NCBI GenBank assembly: GCA_963850915.1
Contig: CAWKND010000004.1
Location: 1,054,001-1,118,000, forward strand
DNA length: 64,000 bases
Origin: CAVTWH01 sp963850915
GTDB lineage: Bacteria > Actinomycetota > Actinomycetes > Mycobacteriales > Micromonosporaceae
Reading direction: 5' to 3'
Shown here: piece by piece, positions 44,902-53,811 of the stretch
Numbering within the stretch: position 1 is the stretch's first letter
Layout of the letters: every line of letters begins with the position of its first letter
The notes under the pieces: generated by a model
The model's database searches: none
Told to the model about the DNA's origin: nothing
What the model saw: the letters and a program-made list of their open reading frames with translations, nothing else
Made by a program: the position numbers and the translations under genes

Positions 44902-45019
44902 ACCCCGGGCCGGGCGCTTGATAACACATTCGTGGTGTGAGCTTTCCCGTACCTCGCCGTACTCCGGATTCGGTAGCGTTCCACGGCGGTGCCAGCGCCG
45001 ACAACCCCTGGGGGAGTGC

Positions 45020-46483
45020 ATGCGCCACAGACCATCGACCCTTCGCCCGTTGCCTGAGCCGGCAGAGGCTCCGACGAGCGCGGCGCGGGGACGGCGTACC
45101 GCACCGCGGGTCTGGGCGGGGGCGGCAGCGGTCGCGGTCGCGGTCGCCGCGGCGCTGTTGGTTCCAGACTCCGCGCAGGCGGCGACCTCGCTGGGTGGAC
45201 AGGCCGCCGCAAGCGGGCGGTACTTCGGGACGGCGGTGGCCGCCGGCAGGTTGGGCGACAGTACCTACGCCGCCATCCTCGACCGGGAGTTCGACATGGT
45301 CACTCCGGAGAACGAGATGAAGTGGGATACCACGGAACCGGCCCGGGGTACCTTCAACTTCACCGCGGCCGACAAGATCGTGGCGCACGCGCGGGCGAAC
45401 GGGCAGCGGATGCGGGGCCACACGACCGTCTGGCATGCGCAGTTGCCCTCGTGGGTGTCGTCGATCACGGACGCCGCCACCCTCAAAACGGTGTTGGACA
45501 ACCACATCACGACCGAGATCTCCCACTTCAAGGGCAAGATCTACGCGTGGGACGTGGTGAACGAGGCGTTCGCCGACGGCTCGACCCAGCACCGCTCGTC
45601 GGTGTTCCAGAACGTGCTGGGCAACGGCTTCATCGAGGAGGCGTTCCGTACCGCGCGGGCGGCCGACCCGGCGGCGAAACTCTGTTACAACGACTACAAC
45701 ATCGAAGACTGGAACGCGGCCAAGACCCAGGGCGTGTACGACATGGTGAAGGACTTCAAGTCCCGTGGCGTACCCATCGACTGCGTCGGTTTCCAGTCCC
45801 ACTTCGGCTCCGGCGGGCCGCCGTCGACGTTCCCGACGACACTGGCCAGGTTCGCCGCTCTGGGTGTCGACGTGCAGTTGACCGAGTTGGACATCGCCCA
45901 GGCTGGCGTCGCCCCGTACACCAGGACTGTCCAGGCGTGCCTGAGCGTGGCTCGATGTACCGGCATCACCGTCTGGGGCATCCGCGACAGTGACTCGTGG
46001 CGCTCGGGCGACACCCCGCTGCTGTTTGACGCGGGCGGCAACAAGAAGCCCGCGTACGACGCCGTCCTCAGCGCGCTCGCAACCGCGGTGCCGGAGGCGA
46101 AGGCGAGCACCGCCGCGCCGAAAGCGTCACCGACCGCCAGCGGGTCGCGCAGCCCTTCCGCATCGCCGTCGGTATCGGTCTCCGCGTCCTTACCGGCATC
46201 GCCCGCCACGACCACTGTCCCGGGCAGCACGCGGGATCTTCGCACCGCAGCGGCGGATGGCCGGCGGTCAGCCGGCTTGCCGTGGGTGGCGATTGCCGTC
46301 GCCGGCGGCCTCGTGGCGGTCGCCGCGCTCGCCGGGGTGCTCATCCGGCGGCGGCGGTACCGTGCCCGCTCCGCCACGGGACGGCCGCGGTATCGCGCCC
46401 CTGCCGCGCGCGGCGGCTGGGCGGACGAGCCGACCCGGGAGAGGAAGCCGGCCGACGTTAGCGGCCCACGCAGATCACGGTAA
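45020..46483 (+). CDS. GH10 endo-1,4-beta-xylanase with C-terminal membrane anchor
   Basis: The ATG at 45020 follows GGGGGAG. The 487-residue protein has a basic N-terminus with a signal peptide ending SAQAATS. A complete GH10 barrel follows: FDMVTPENEMKWDTTEPARG, the acid/base Glu in AWDVVNEAFADGS and the nucleophile Glu in VQLTELDIAQAG. A Ser/Pro/Ala linker of about 60 residues leads to a membrane helix (WVAIAVAGGLVAVAALAGVL) followed by RRRRYRARS. No LPxTG motif is present, so anchoring by the helix is inferred. It would degrade xylan at the cell surface and complement the GH43 gene upstream. Confidence 0.9.
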   Translation: MRHRPSTLRPLPEPAEAPTSAARGRRTAPRVWAGAAAVAVAVAAALLVPDSAQAATSLGGQAAASGRYFGTAVAAGRLGDSTYAAILDREFDMVTPENEMKWDTTEPARGTFNFTAADKIVAHARANGQRMRGHTTVWHAQLPSWVSSITDAATLKTVLDNHITTEISHFKGKIYAWDVVNEAFADGSTQHRSSVFQNVLGNGFIEEAFRTARAADPAAKLCYNDYNIEDWNAAKTQGVYDMVKDFKSRGVPIDCVGFQSHFGSGGPPSTFPTTLARFAALGVDVQLTELDIAQAGVAPYTRTVQACLSVARCTGITVWGIRDSDSWRSGDTPLLFDAGGNKKPAYDAVLSALATAVPEAKASTAAPKASPTASGSRSPSASPSVSVSASLPASPATTTVPGSTRDLRTAAADGRRSAGLPWVAIAVAGGLVAVAALAGVLIRRRRYRARSATGRPRYRAPAARGGWADEPTRERKPADVSGPRRSR

Positions 46484-46715
46484 GGGCGGCCAGGAGTGTC
46501 CGAGCGGCGCCGGCCGTGCGGGCCTGATCGGGCAGTGGTGGCACGAGTCGTTGGAAGAGCAACGCCAGAGGAGTGGCGTAGCCGTGTCTGACCGTCACCA
46601 GTCGCCGTAGCCCCACGCCGGGCTGAAGCGCGTCGGCGAACCGCTTCGATCCGTACATCTGGTCCTTGAACAGGGAAAACGCGGTTCCTATTCGGACAAG
46701 TTCGGTCCACGTCAT
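46458..46715 (-). CDS. Possible small protein, unknown
   Basis: The frame gives 85 residues beginning TWTELVRIGTAFSLFKDQMY and ending LLAALTVICVGR. It overlaps the xylanase 3' end by 26 bp on the other strand. The first part looks protein-like, the rest is only moderately so. It could equally be decayed sequence. Confidence 0.3.
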   Translation of the reverse strand: MTWTELVRIGTAFSLFKDQMYGSKRFADALQPGVGLRRLVTVRHGYATPLALLFQRLVPPLPDQARTAGAARTLLAALTVICVGR

Positions 46716-46999
46716 AAGGATCGAACCCTTATCGGATTCGTTCTCAGGTTCAGGATGCTCTGCACCGTCTGACCTGCACGGACATGCGGTTCTCGCAAAA
46801 GTATGGTCCTCGGCCACCCGACCCGTTGTCGTGCGTGGACTGAGGGACTTGCCGTGATTGACACGGCCGCACAGTCTGAGCGGACGCGCAGCGCCGCGCG
46901 ACTGGCACAACACACGGATTTGCTTGATATGCAGGTAATCATTCGTCATCTTCAGCATGTTGACGCTGGCGGGTGGGGCAGAGAGGTGCCTGTATGTCT

Positions 47000-47130
47000 T
47001 GGAATGATCTGCGTGTTCATCGTTCCCGGTCCGCGGCGGGTCCTTGAGGTCGCTCATGTGCACGAACGCGCCACCCGGTGCCAGCATCCGCCGTACGGTC
47101 GCGGCAACCCGGTCCCGCCACCATCGCGGC
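47000..47130 (-). pseudogene. Methyltransferase fragment
   Basis: The minus strand reads WRDRVAATVRRMLAPGGAFV and then HMSDLKDPP, typical of the middle of class I SAM-dependent methyltransferases (RMLAPGGxFVHxSD). No SAM-binding motif I and no continuous gene surrounds it. Confidence 0.45.
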
Positions 47131-47230
47131 CGTACACGCCCAGACCGGGGCGCTGGTGCTCGCCGACGTGTCCACAGTGGACGAAGGGGTCGCCGCAGCC
47201 GTGGCCGGTGCCGACGCGGCGGGCCCGACT
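47117..47230 (+). pseudogene. NanE-like epimerase fragment
   Basis: The plus strand reads IAAVHAQTGALVLADVSTVD and then EGVAAAVAGADA, close to the N-acylmannosamine-6-phosphate 2-epimerase block ALVxADVSTxxEGxAAxxxGAD. It is only about 38 residues long and overlaps a methyltransferase scrap on the other strand. This part of 46716-47353 is gene debris. Confidence 0.45.
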
Positions 47231-47353
47231 GCAGGGGCGGCTGCCCGCGCTGGTAGGGCGGAGTGTCACGCACGTCCTGATAACGATCTGTCGCGCAGGT
47301 CATGGCGATGTGGCTGCTGCCCTCTGAGTCGCGTGGTGCGTACGATTCCGACC

Positions 47354-48349
47354 GTGACGGATCCAGCACCCGACGCGGCCCCGGCGCGTACCGGATGGTT
47401 TCGTCGGTTGGTCCGGATCGGGATCTGGTCTCTGGCCGTAGTGTGCGGGCTGTTGGCCGTGGTTCGTTTCTCCGGAGCTGAGTCACCCTGGCCGGTGTCA
47501 GCGTTGCTGGCTTTCACGCCGTGGGTGATCGTGCTTTCGGTGGTCATCCTGATCATCGCTGCAGCGACCCGCGACCGGTGGGCGGCGGTGGTGTGCGCTG
47601 CCGCCGCGCTGGTTTTACTGGCCATTGTGGTGCCGCGCGCTTGGGGCTCGGGCGACGACCGCGACGGGCCGGAGCTCAGGGTCATGACCGCGAATCTGCG
47701 CGTCGGAGGCGCCGACGCGGCCGCGATCGTTCGGCTGGTCCGGGAGAACCGGGTGGACCTGTTGGCCGTGCAGGAGTACACGCCGCAGGCAGCAACCAAC
47801 CTGACCCGGGCCGGGCTTGACGCACTTCTGCCGTACCGGGTCGCTGACACCGAGCCGCTGGCGATCGGATCGGCGCTGTACGCCAGGGTTCCGCTGACCG
47901 AGGCTGCTATGCCAGTCGCGCCCGGTGGCTTCGTGGAGGCCACGGCCACGCTCCGGCTGGCTGGCGCCGCACCGGTCGTGGTCCGGTCAGTCCACCCCTG
48001 TGCCCCGTACGCCGAGGCGCATCAGCGATGCTGGCGGCAGGGCCTGGATCAGGAGCCACGCGCTACTCCGCATGGGCCGCAACGGTTGCTGATGGGCGAC
48101 TTCAACGCCACGCTCGACCATCCGGCACTTCGCCGGCTGATCGGCTCCGGCTATCGCGACGCCGCGGACGCGGTCGGCTCCGGCCTGCGGCCCACCTGGC
48201 CGGCGGACCTGATACCGGTCGTCACGCTCGACCACGTACTCGCCGACTCCCGCATCGGCGTACGCGCGGTGTCGGTGCACCCGGTACCGAACACCGACCA
48301 TCGAGCCGTCTGTGCCGTACTCACACTGCCCCGTGCCCCAGCCGGCTAG
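47354..48349 (+). CDS. Membrane-bound endonuclease/exonuclease/phosphatase-family protein
   Basis: From a GTG at 47354 the 331-residue protein has three membrane helices (WSLAVVCGLLAVVRF, WVIVLSVVILIIAAATR, AAALVLLAIVVPRAW). An EEP-fold domain follows: LRVMTANLRVGGADAAAIV, VDLLAVQEYTPQAA (metal Glu), RLLMGDFNATLDHPAL (Asp, Asn) and the final VPNTDHRAVCAVL (Asp-His). The active site appears complete. Such proteins are extracytoplasmic phosphodiesterases or nucleases of unknown substrate. Confidence 0.88.
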   Translation: MTDPAPDAAPARTGWFRRLVRIGIWSLAVVCGLLAVVRFSGAESPWPVSALLAFTPWVIVLSVVILIIAAATRDRWAAVVCAAAALVLLAIVVPRAWGSGDDRDGPELRVMTANLRVGGADAAAIVRLVRENRVDLLAVQEYTPQAATNLTRAGLDALLPYRVADTEPLAIGSALYARVPLTEAAMPVAPGGFVEATATLRLAGAAPVVVRSVHPCAPYAEAHQRCWRQGLDQEPRATPHGPQRLLMGDFNATLDHPALRRLIGSGYRDAADAVGSGLRPTWPADLIPVVTLDHVLADSRIGVRAVSVHPVPNTDHRAVCAVLTLPRAPAG

Positions 48350-48559
48350 CGAAGCCATGGCCCTCCACTGCGCCTGGGCTGAGGAGCCGGTGTGCGCCGT
48401 CGTTTGTTGGCCGTTAGGGCAGGGCCGGTTGATGGTGGTGGCGCAGGCCGTTTGCTAGGCGGCAGGCCACTGTTCACTGCTGAGCCCACCACCACGTGTA
48501 TCGATGTCTGAGAATGTCATGGATCGCTTGTCAGTCTTCTCCCTCTCAGGAGGACCTCC

Positions 48560-49198
48560 GTGATCCGACGACGTCTCGTACCCGCCGCACTCCTGACCGT
48601 GGTCCTGGCGGCCACCCTCCAGATCGTGCTGCCTACCGCGGCCGATGCGACACCGCCCGGCATCCCGTCGGCCAGCACCGCCCGCTCCGAACTGGCCGCC
48701 TTGACCGTGGCAGCGTGGACGCACACGACGACGTACGACCGGGACCTGTTCCCGACCTGGGACACCATTTCCGGTACCTGCGACACCCGGGAGACGGTCC
48801 TCAAACGCGACGGTACCGGCGTGGTCGTCAACTCCGCCTGTGCCGCCACCTCCGGTACCTGGCACAGCCCGTACGACGGCGCGACCTGGCATGCCGCCTC
48901 CGATGTGGACATCGACCACATGGTCACGTTGAAGAACGCCTGGATGTCCGGGGCCTGGGCGTGGACAACGGCGAAGCGGGAGTCGTACGCCAACGACCTG
49001 TCCGACCCGCAACTGTTCGCTGTCACCGACAACGTCAACCAGTCCAAGGGCGACCGCTCTCCCGACGCGTGGAAACCGTCGCTGACCTCGTACTACTGCA
49101 CCTACGCCAAAGCCTGGACCCGAGTCAAATACGTGTGGGCACTGACCGTGACCAGCGCCGAGAGGTCGGCCCTGACCAGCATGCTCAACACCTGCTGA
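48560..49198 (+). CDS. Secreted HNH nuclease (DUF1524-like)
   Basis: A strong RBS (AGGAGG) precedes the GTG. The 212-residue protein has a signal peptide (VLAATLQIVLPTAADAT), four Cys likely in disulphides and the HNH-type core DVDIDHMVTLKNAW plus DNVNQSKGDRSPDAWKP (His, Asn and the K-x-x-x-x-x-x-WKP motif). This is the extracellular GmrSD/DUF1524-like nuclease family common in actinomycetes, probably used to digest external DNA. Confidence 0.88.
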   Translation: MIRRRLVPAALLTVVLAATLQIVLPTAADATPPGIPSASTARSELAALTVAAWTHTTTYDRDLFPTWDTISGTCDTRETVLKRDGTGVVVNSACAATSGTWHSPYDGATWHAASDVDIDHMVTLKNAWMSGAWAWTTAKRESYANDLSDPQLFAVTDNVNQSKGDRSPDAWKPSLTSYYCTYAKAWTRVKYVWALTVTSAERSALTSMLNTC

Positions 49199-49541
49199 CC
49201 AGATCCGACGGTCTCGATGGGCAGCCGGCCCGTCCTCGCTCCGGCGACCAGCCGGGACCGGCTGCTGATCTTCCTGGATCCGGCAAGCCTTCGATCATGC
49301 GATCGGCCAACGCAGGAGCGCTTCGCTGCCCAACGAAGCCGGGTGCTGGCATGACCGTCGAAACATCAAGCGGGACAAGGGCTGACCTCCCTTGGCTGGA
49401 ATCGCCATGCTGCGGCGGATTCGGTGTCATCCTCGGAAGTTGGACTGACCGCCGCCGGTGTGGCGCGAGAATCGCGAGCACGGCTGACCATGCCGGCAAC
49501 AAGCGCCACACCCGTACCACGGGACGGCGTGAGGAGGCGTC
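49199..49541. other. Gene-poor stretch
   Basis: About 340 bp with no frame showing an RBS or a recognisable protein. Short Pro/Arg-rich frames on both strands look like noise. Confidence 0.4.
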
Positions 49542-50150
49542 ATGAAGATTGGCATCATCGGCTCCGGCAACGTTGGCGGCACCCTGGTCCGGCGGTTCGA
49601 GACCGCCGGCCACGATGTCGTGGTCGCCAACTCGCGGGGCCCGCAGTCGTTGACCGCGCTGGCTGAGGAGACCGGAGCCCAGGCCGGCACCGTCGAGGAG
49701 GCGGCACGGGACACGGATCTCGTCGTCCTCGCCCTGCCGCTGGCGGCCGTGGCGAGCCTACCGGCCAACGCGTTCGATGGGCGGCTCGTCGTCGACGCCG
49801 ACAACTACTTCGGGGGCATCTCGGAGATCGACGAGACCCATGAGCCGTCAAGCCGGTGGACCGCGGAGCGCCTCCCCGGCGCAACCGTCGTCAAGGCGTT
49901 CAACAGCGTGTACGCCGAAGACATGGCTACCGGCGCGACCACGCCGGACGGTGGGGTGATCGCCCTGCCCATCGCCGCCGATGACGCCTCGGCGAAGCAG
50001 ATGGTCATGGCAATGGTGGCTGGGCTGGGCTTCGACCCGGTCGATGCCGGCGGGCTCGACGACAGCTGGCGTCAACAGCCGGGTGCACCGGCCAGTGGCC
50101 GCGCCATGGACGCGGATCACCTGCGCGCGAGCCTGGCCGCGGCGTACTGA
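49542..50150 (+). CDS. NADPH-dependent F420 reductase-like (Rossmann) protein
   Basis: The RBS GAGGAGG precedes the ATG. The 202-residue product begins KIGIIGSGNVGGTLVRRFET, has VVVANSRGPQSL after the second strand, LVVLALPLAAVASLP, the VVKAFNSVYAEDM motif and a C-terminal LGFDPVDAGGLDDSWRQQPG. This is the NADP-binding fold of F420H2:NADP oxidoreductases and related proteins. The next gene, a Rieske protein, follows after 48 bp in the same direction and may be co-transcribed. Confidence 0.88.
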   Translation: MKIGIIGSGNVGGTLVRRFETAGHDVVVANSRGPQSLTALAEETGAQAGTVEEAARDTDLVVLALPLAAVASLPANAFDGRLVVDADNYFGGISEIDETHEPSSRWTAERLPGATVVKAFNSVYAEDMATGATTPDGGVIALPIAADDASAKQMVMAMVAGLGFDPVDAGGLDDSWRQQPGAPASGRAMDADHLRASLAAAY

Positions 50151-50198
50151 TCCGTCCCTCCCCGAATCCAGGCTGACAATCACGAAGGGACTCCGAGC

Positions 50199-50552
50199 AT
50201 GAGCACGAACGATCAGATGGGCCCGTCGGACGACCTCCCACCGGGCGCGGTGACCGGGGTCGGCGACTATGCAGTCGGCAACGTCAATGGGGAACTGTTC
50301 GCGGTCAGCCGTCGCTGCCGTCATCTCGGCGCCGACCTGGCCGAGGGCAGCATCGACGCCAACGGGCACCTCGTCTGCCCATGGCACCAAGCGGCGTACG
50401 ACGTGCACACCGGCACCATGGTTCGTGGTCCGCAGGGAAAGTTTGCGAAGATCCCCGGCCTTGACTGGTTCTACGTGCACGTTCTCACGCGGGTACTACC
50501 CCTACGTCGGGGGCGAGTCGTCAACCAGAACCACCGGCTGTCCGTACGCTGA
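50199..50552 (+). CDS. Rieske [2Fe-2S] protein
   Basis: The 117-residue protein carries both cluster-binding boxes: CRHLGADLAEG (Cys, His) and CPWHQAAYDVHTGTMVRGPQ (Cys, His). The C-terminal LTRVLPLRRGRVV matches the same small Rieske family. It is soluble and probably an electron carrier or ferredoxin component. It follows an F420-reductase-like gene, suggesting a redox pair. Confidence 0.9.
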   Translation: MSTNDQMGPSDDLPPGAVTGVGDYAVGNVNGELFAVSRRCRHLGADLAEGSIDANGHLVCPWHQAAYDVHTGTMVRGPQGKFAKIPGLDWFYVHVLTRVLPLRRGRVVNQNHRLSVR

Positions 50553-50792
50553 ACCGAGCGTCCACATGAGAGCCGGCGGTTGTCCGGTCGACAGCGAACC
50601 CTTGGCTCCCATGGGTTTCGCACGTTGCCGGGCGCGGGCGCAACCCGCAGGGAATGTCCAGTTGCGAGGCTGCGTCTGAGCTTTCCCTTGATGTGTGGCC
50701 ACCCGGATACTGGATCTTGGATCCAGTGGAAGGGGTGTCCCGAGCGCGGCCGATCCGTCGTACGTGACTGAGGCGGGGCGGTCCGGGGTGGG

Positions 50793-51515
50793 CTATCGCG
50801 GGGTCAGCACGCGAAATTCACGGCCGTCGGGATCGGCCATGACCACCGTACCGACCTCGCCCTGGCCGTTGTCGATGAGCGTCGCCCCGAGGGAGACGAG
50901 ACGGTCGACCTCCTGTTGCTGATCACCGTGGACGGGTGGAGCGAGGTCGAAATGCAGTGGAGTGTTCCCGGTCTTCGGCATCAACGAAGCACCGTCCCAG
51001 GAGATCTTCGGGCCGCCCCGTGGCGAACGGATCGCGGTCTGCAGACCCTGCTCCCAGACCAGCGGCCAGCCGAGCGCTTCGCTCCAGAAGTACCCGACCT
51101 CCGGTGCACCGGCGCACGTGAGCTCTGCCAGGAATCCGCAGCCGGCAAGCCAGTTGTTGCCCGGCTCGATGACGCAGAACTCGTTGTCTTCGGGGTCTGC
51201 GAGCACGACATGACCCTCCTCCGGGCGTTGGCCGACGTCGATGTGCCGGGCGCCGAGTGCGAGCGACTCTGCCACCGTCTGCTGCTGGTCCTCCAGCGAC
51301 GTACTCGTCAGATGGAAGTGCCTCTCGTACGGGCCGGACCTCTGCTCCTGGGTTGGCAGAAACCGGAAACCGAACCCGGTGTCATCGCTCGGCAGGAGCG
51401 CGACGCAGTCGAGGGTGTCGTCTGCTATCTCCCAGCCGAGTACGCCGCCCCAGAAGCGCGCCAGGCGAAGTGGGTCGTTCGCATCGAAGCAAACCGACAG
51501 CAGCTGACTGGTCAT
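50793..51515 (-). CDS. Two-domain VOC (glyoxalase-like) protein
   Basis: From an ATG at 51515 the 240-residue product has two VOC modules. The first contains FDANDPLRLARFWGGVLGWE, HFHLTS and VVLADPEDNEFCVIEPG. The second contains PEVGYFWSEALGWPLVWEQG, PLHFDLAPPVHGDQQQEVDR and VVMADPDGREFRVL. Metal ligands of the His/Glu type are present. Function is unknown; dioxygenase- or resistance-type roles are possible for the fold. Confidence 0.88.
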   Translation of the reverse strand: MTSQLLSVCFDANDPLRLARFWGGVLGWEIADDTLDCVALLPSDDTGFGFRFLPTQEQRSGPYERHFHLTSTSLEDQQQTVAESLALGARHIDVGQRPEEGHVVLADPEDNEFCVIEPGNNWLAGCGFLAELTCAGAPEVGYFWSEALGWPLVWEQGLQTAIRSPRGGPKISWDGASLMPKTGNTPLHFDLAPPVHGDQQQEVDRLVSLGATLIDNGQGEVGTVVMADPDGREFRVLTPR

Positions 51516-51772
51516 CGCGCTCAGCACCTCCGATCTGCCCGCCCAAACGGCGGACCGGGCACGTGCCCCGCGCCCAGCCAGAACGCTAGGGGCAGGGCGC
51601 TGCCACACCAAGCGAATAAGTCGAAGGCAATGCCTGCCCATTCGGCGCCGTAGTCGCCTCGCGCGTCGTCAGTCGCGAACGATGACCGCCGGCGAGGCTG
51701 GGCGGGTCCGAGCGCCGCTCGTCCGTGAAGCTGCGGCTGTACGCCTGAATTAGGGGCCCGGGTGCCGGTCCG

Positions 51773-52243
51773 TCACATGTCCGCGAGGATCTTCGTCTTC
51801 GCCAGTTGGAACTCGTCAGGCGTCAGGACTCCCGCGTTGAGCAAGGCCTGAAGCTTCTCAAGCTGAGCGACCGGGTCGGACGGGCCGGACTCGGGCGCCG
51901 AAAACAGGTGAACACCGCCTACCGGCTCTCCCCCCAGCAGCGCGGCCCAGTCGGTCGGCATCCGGGGGACTCGCACCGTGATCGGGGTGGTGGCTGCCGG
52001 AGCGGCGCCCGGTCGGGGACCACGCCGCGAAACCAGAAAGCCGCCAACCAGTGCGGCCATTACCGTGGCCGGCAGAATCAGCATCCACGTGGTTGTTCCA
52101 GCCGCACATTGCTTCGAGGAGACGTACGGCCCGCCCGATGCGCAAGTACCGCCGCGTACCAGGATGTAGAGGCCGTACAGGAACAGCGCGGACGAGGCCA
52201 CGAGGATCAGAATCCCGAGGATCGTGCGGAGGTAGAACTTCAC
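51773..52243 (-). CDS. SHOCT-domain membrane protein
   Basis: The 156-residue protein has two membrane helices (TILGILILVASSALFLYGLY and TTWMLILPATVMAALVGGFL), a linker and a C-terminal SHOCT motif (PVAQLEKLQALLNAGVLTPD, EFQLAKTKILA). SHOCT domains are short C-terminal modules of unknown role, often on phage-related or membrane proteins. Confidence 0.87.
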   Translation of the reverse strand: MKFYLRTILGILILVASSALFLYGLYILVRGGTCASGGPYVSSKQCAAGTTTWMLILPATVMAALVGGFLVSRRGPRPGAAPAATTPITVRVPRMPTDWAALLGGEPVGGVHLFSAPESGPSDPVAQLEKLQALLNAGVLTPDEFQLAKTKILADM

Positions 52244-52403
52244 GCTCCGAAGCTAACAGTGGATCGCCGGCCCGCGTGTCGCCAGCAGGTCGGGTACCGG
52301 ACACGGGCGGTGTCAGGTTTGCCCTGAGCGGCGAGTCAGTACGGACTGATTGGCGGCGTCACCCGGTGGCCACCGGGTGACTGGTCTGCCTCGGCCCGCG
52401 TTG

Positions 52404-53570
52404 TCAGGGAGCCCGGCCGTAGCGGGTGACCGCCGCCTTCAGGAACTGGAACGTCGCCGGATCAGCATCGACCGGCTCCGATGTCATGAAGCTGAACGCG
52501 AACAGTCCCGCGGCGGTGACCTGCTGGATGAACGAGTCGGTGAAGATGGTACGGACGTCCGAGTTGAAGACCGACTGGCTGTCGTTGTCCGGCTTGAAGT
52601 GCGCCACCATCACCGGGCCGTACGGGTGCAGCAGCTTGGTCATCTCGAGGATCTGCGGTGCGTTCTTGCCCGGGTCGACGTTCATCGCCTGGAAGCTCTG
52701 GAAGTCCGACATCTTCATGATGTCGGTGAAGTGGCTGATGAGCTGCCGGCCGCCGCCCTTCTGCGGGTAGTCGTAGACACCCAGCCAACCACCGAAGCCC
52801 AGCGACACGTGCACGTTGGGCGCGTTGTCGTGCAGTACCTGGTACGCGGCCCGGTACTGGTCCTTGAGCGCCAGGTAGTAGTTGGTCGCGGAGTCCCACT
52901 CATTCTCCACGCACGGGTAGGTGGAGAACTCGGTGAACAGCGTGACGTACAGCGGCGGGCCGCTGGCCGGGCCGCCGAAGATCTGCGCCAGGTGCTTCAT
53001 GTCCGGCAGGAACCGGTCGGACATCGGGTACGGGCGACCACAGGCGGGTCCGTACTTCGTGGTCAGCTGGCTGTTACCGTCGCGCACCCACTGCACCACG
53101 TGCATGGCGTACCCGGCCTTGTAGAGCTTCGGGATCAGCGTGCCCTGCCAGGCATCCATGAAGTCGGTGAAGTCCACCGGTGCGTTGAACCAGCTCGTCA
53201 GCATCTTGACCGGGGCCTGCTTGACCAGCGCCGTCTGCGCGTCGTTGTCCGCCTGGGCGCCCATGCCGATCAGCAACCGCCCCGGTACCGGTCCGGTGAA
53301 CGGGGCGTCCCGCACCCCGGTTGCGGACGGCGACGGCGCGAGGCTGGAGGCCGCCACGCTCGGGGAGACCGCGCCGGTCGCGGCGCCCGAGGCGGTCGAC
53401 GCGATCGGCGACGAGCCCGGCGCAGCGGAGCTGGCCGGTGCGTCGGCGAGGCCGAACATGACCCATCCGGCGGTACCCACAAGACCGGCCACGGCGGCGG
53501 CCAGGAGTGCGCCGAACAGCAGCCGGCGGGCGCGCGGGTTGCCGGGATGGCGGTGCTGGCTGGTTGCCAC
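52404..53570 (-). CDS. Secreted barrel-like protein, possible glycoside hydrolase
   Basis: From a GTG at 53570 (another GTG lies at 53609) the product (388 residues) has a basic N-terminus, a hydrophobic segment (LLFGALLAAAVAGLVGTAGW), a Ser/Ala/Pro linker and a globular domain. The latter has alternating strands and helices: RLLIGMGAQADNDAQTALVK, WFNAPVDFTDFMDAWQGTLI, LYVTLFTEFSTYPC, VHVSLGFGGWLGVYDYPQKG and VMVAHFKPDNDSQSVF. The layout suggests a TIM barrel with a Glu in TLFTEFST as candidate acid. No family is certain. It is anchored or secreted and fits the polysaccharide-degrading theme. Confidence 0.65.
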   Translation of the reverse strand: MATSQHRHPGNPRARRLLFGALLAAAVAGLVGTAGWVMFGLADAPASSAAPGSSPIASTASGAATGAVSPSVAASSLAPSPSATGVRDAPFTGPVPGRLLIGMGAQADNDAQTALVKQAPVKMLTSWFNAPVDFTDFMDAWQGTLIPKLYKAGYAMHVVQWVRDGNSQLTTKYGPACGRPYPMSDRFLPDMKHLAQIFGGPASGPPLYVTLFTEFSTYPCVENEWDSATNYYLALKDQYRAAYQVLHDNAPNVHVSLGFGGWLGVYDYPQKGGGRQLISHFTDIMKMSDFQSFQAMNVDPGKNAPQILEMTKLLHPYGPVMVAHFKPDNDSQSVFNSDVRTIFTDSFIQQVTAAGLFAFSFMTSEPVDADPATFQFLKAAVTRYGRAP

Positions 53571-53811
53571 GGCTAGCGACCCTAACCCCGCACCGCCGTG
53601 CCGGGCCACCTGGCCGTCGGCAACCCGCCGGAATGGTCGTCTTCAGTGCGGCCGGATGGGGTACAACCGGGTCAGACCGCCTTTCCTGGTTCGCGTACCG
53701 GACCTGTGCTACCGCGCCCGGGGCGGCACTCAGCGATTCCGCGCACGGGGTACGATTCGCCACACATCGGCTGGGTTGGGTGCTCGTGGCGTGAACGGGA
53801 GTGTGGCGGCG

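Noticed and set aside
43886..45802. Long minus-strand open frame across the GH43 and GH10 genes
   Set aside because: It spans two well-supported plus-strand genes and their terminator; composition is that of an antisense frame.
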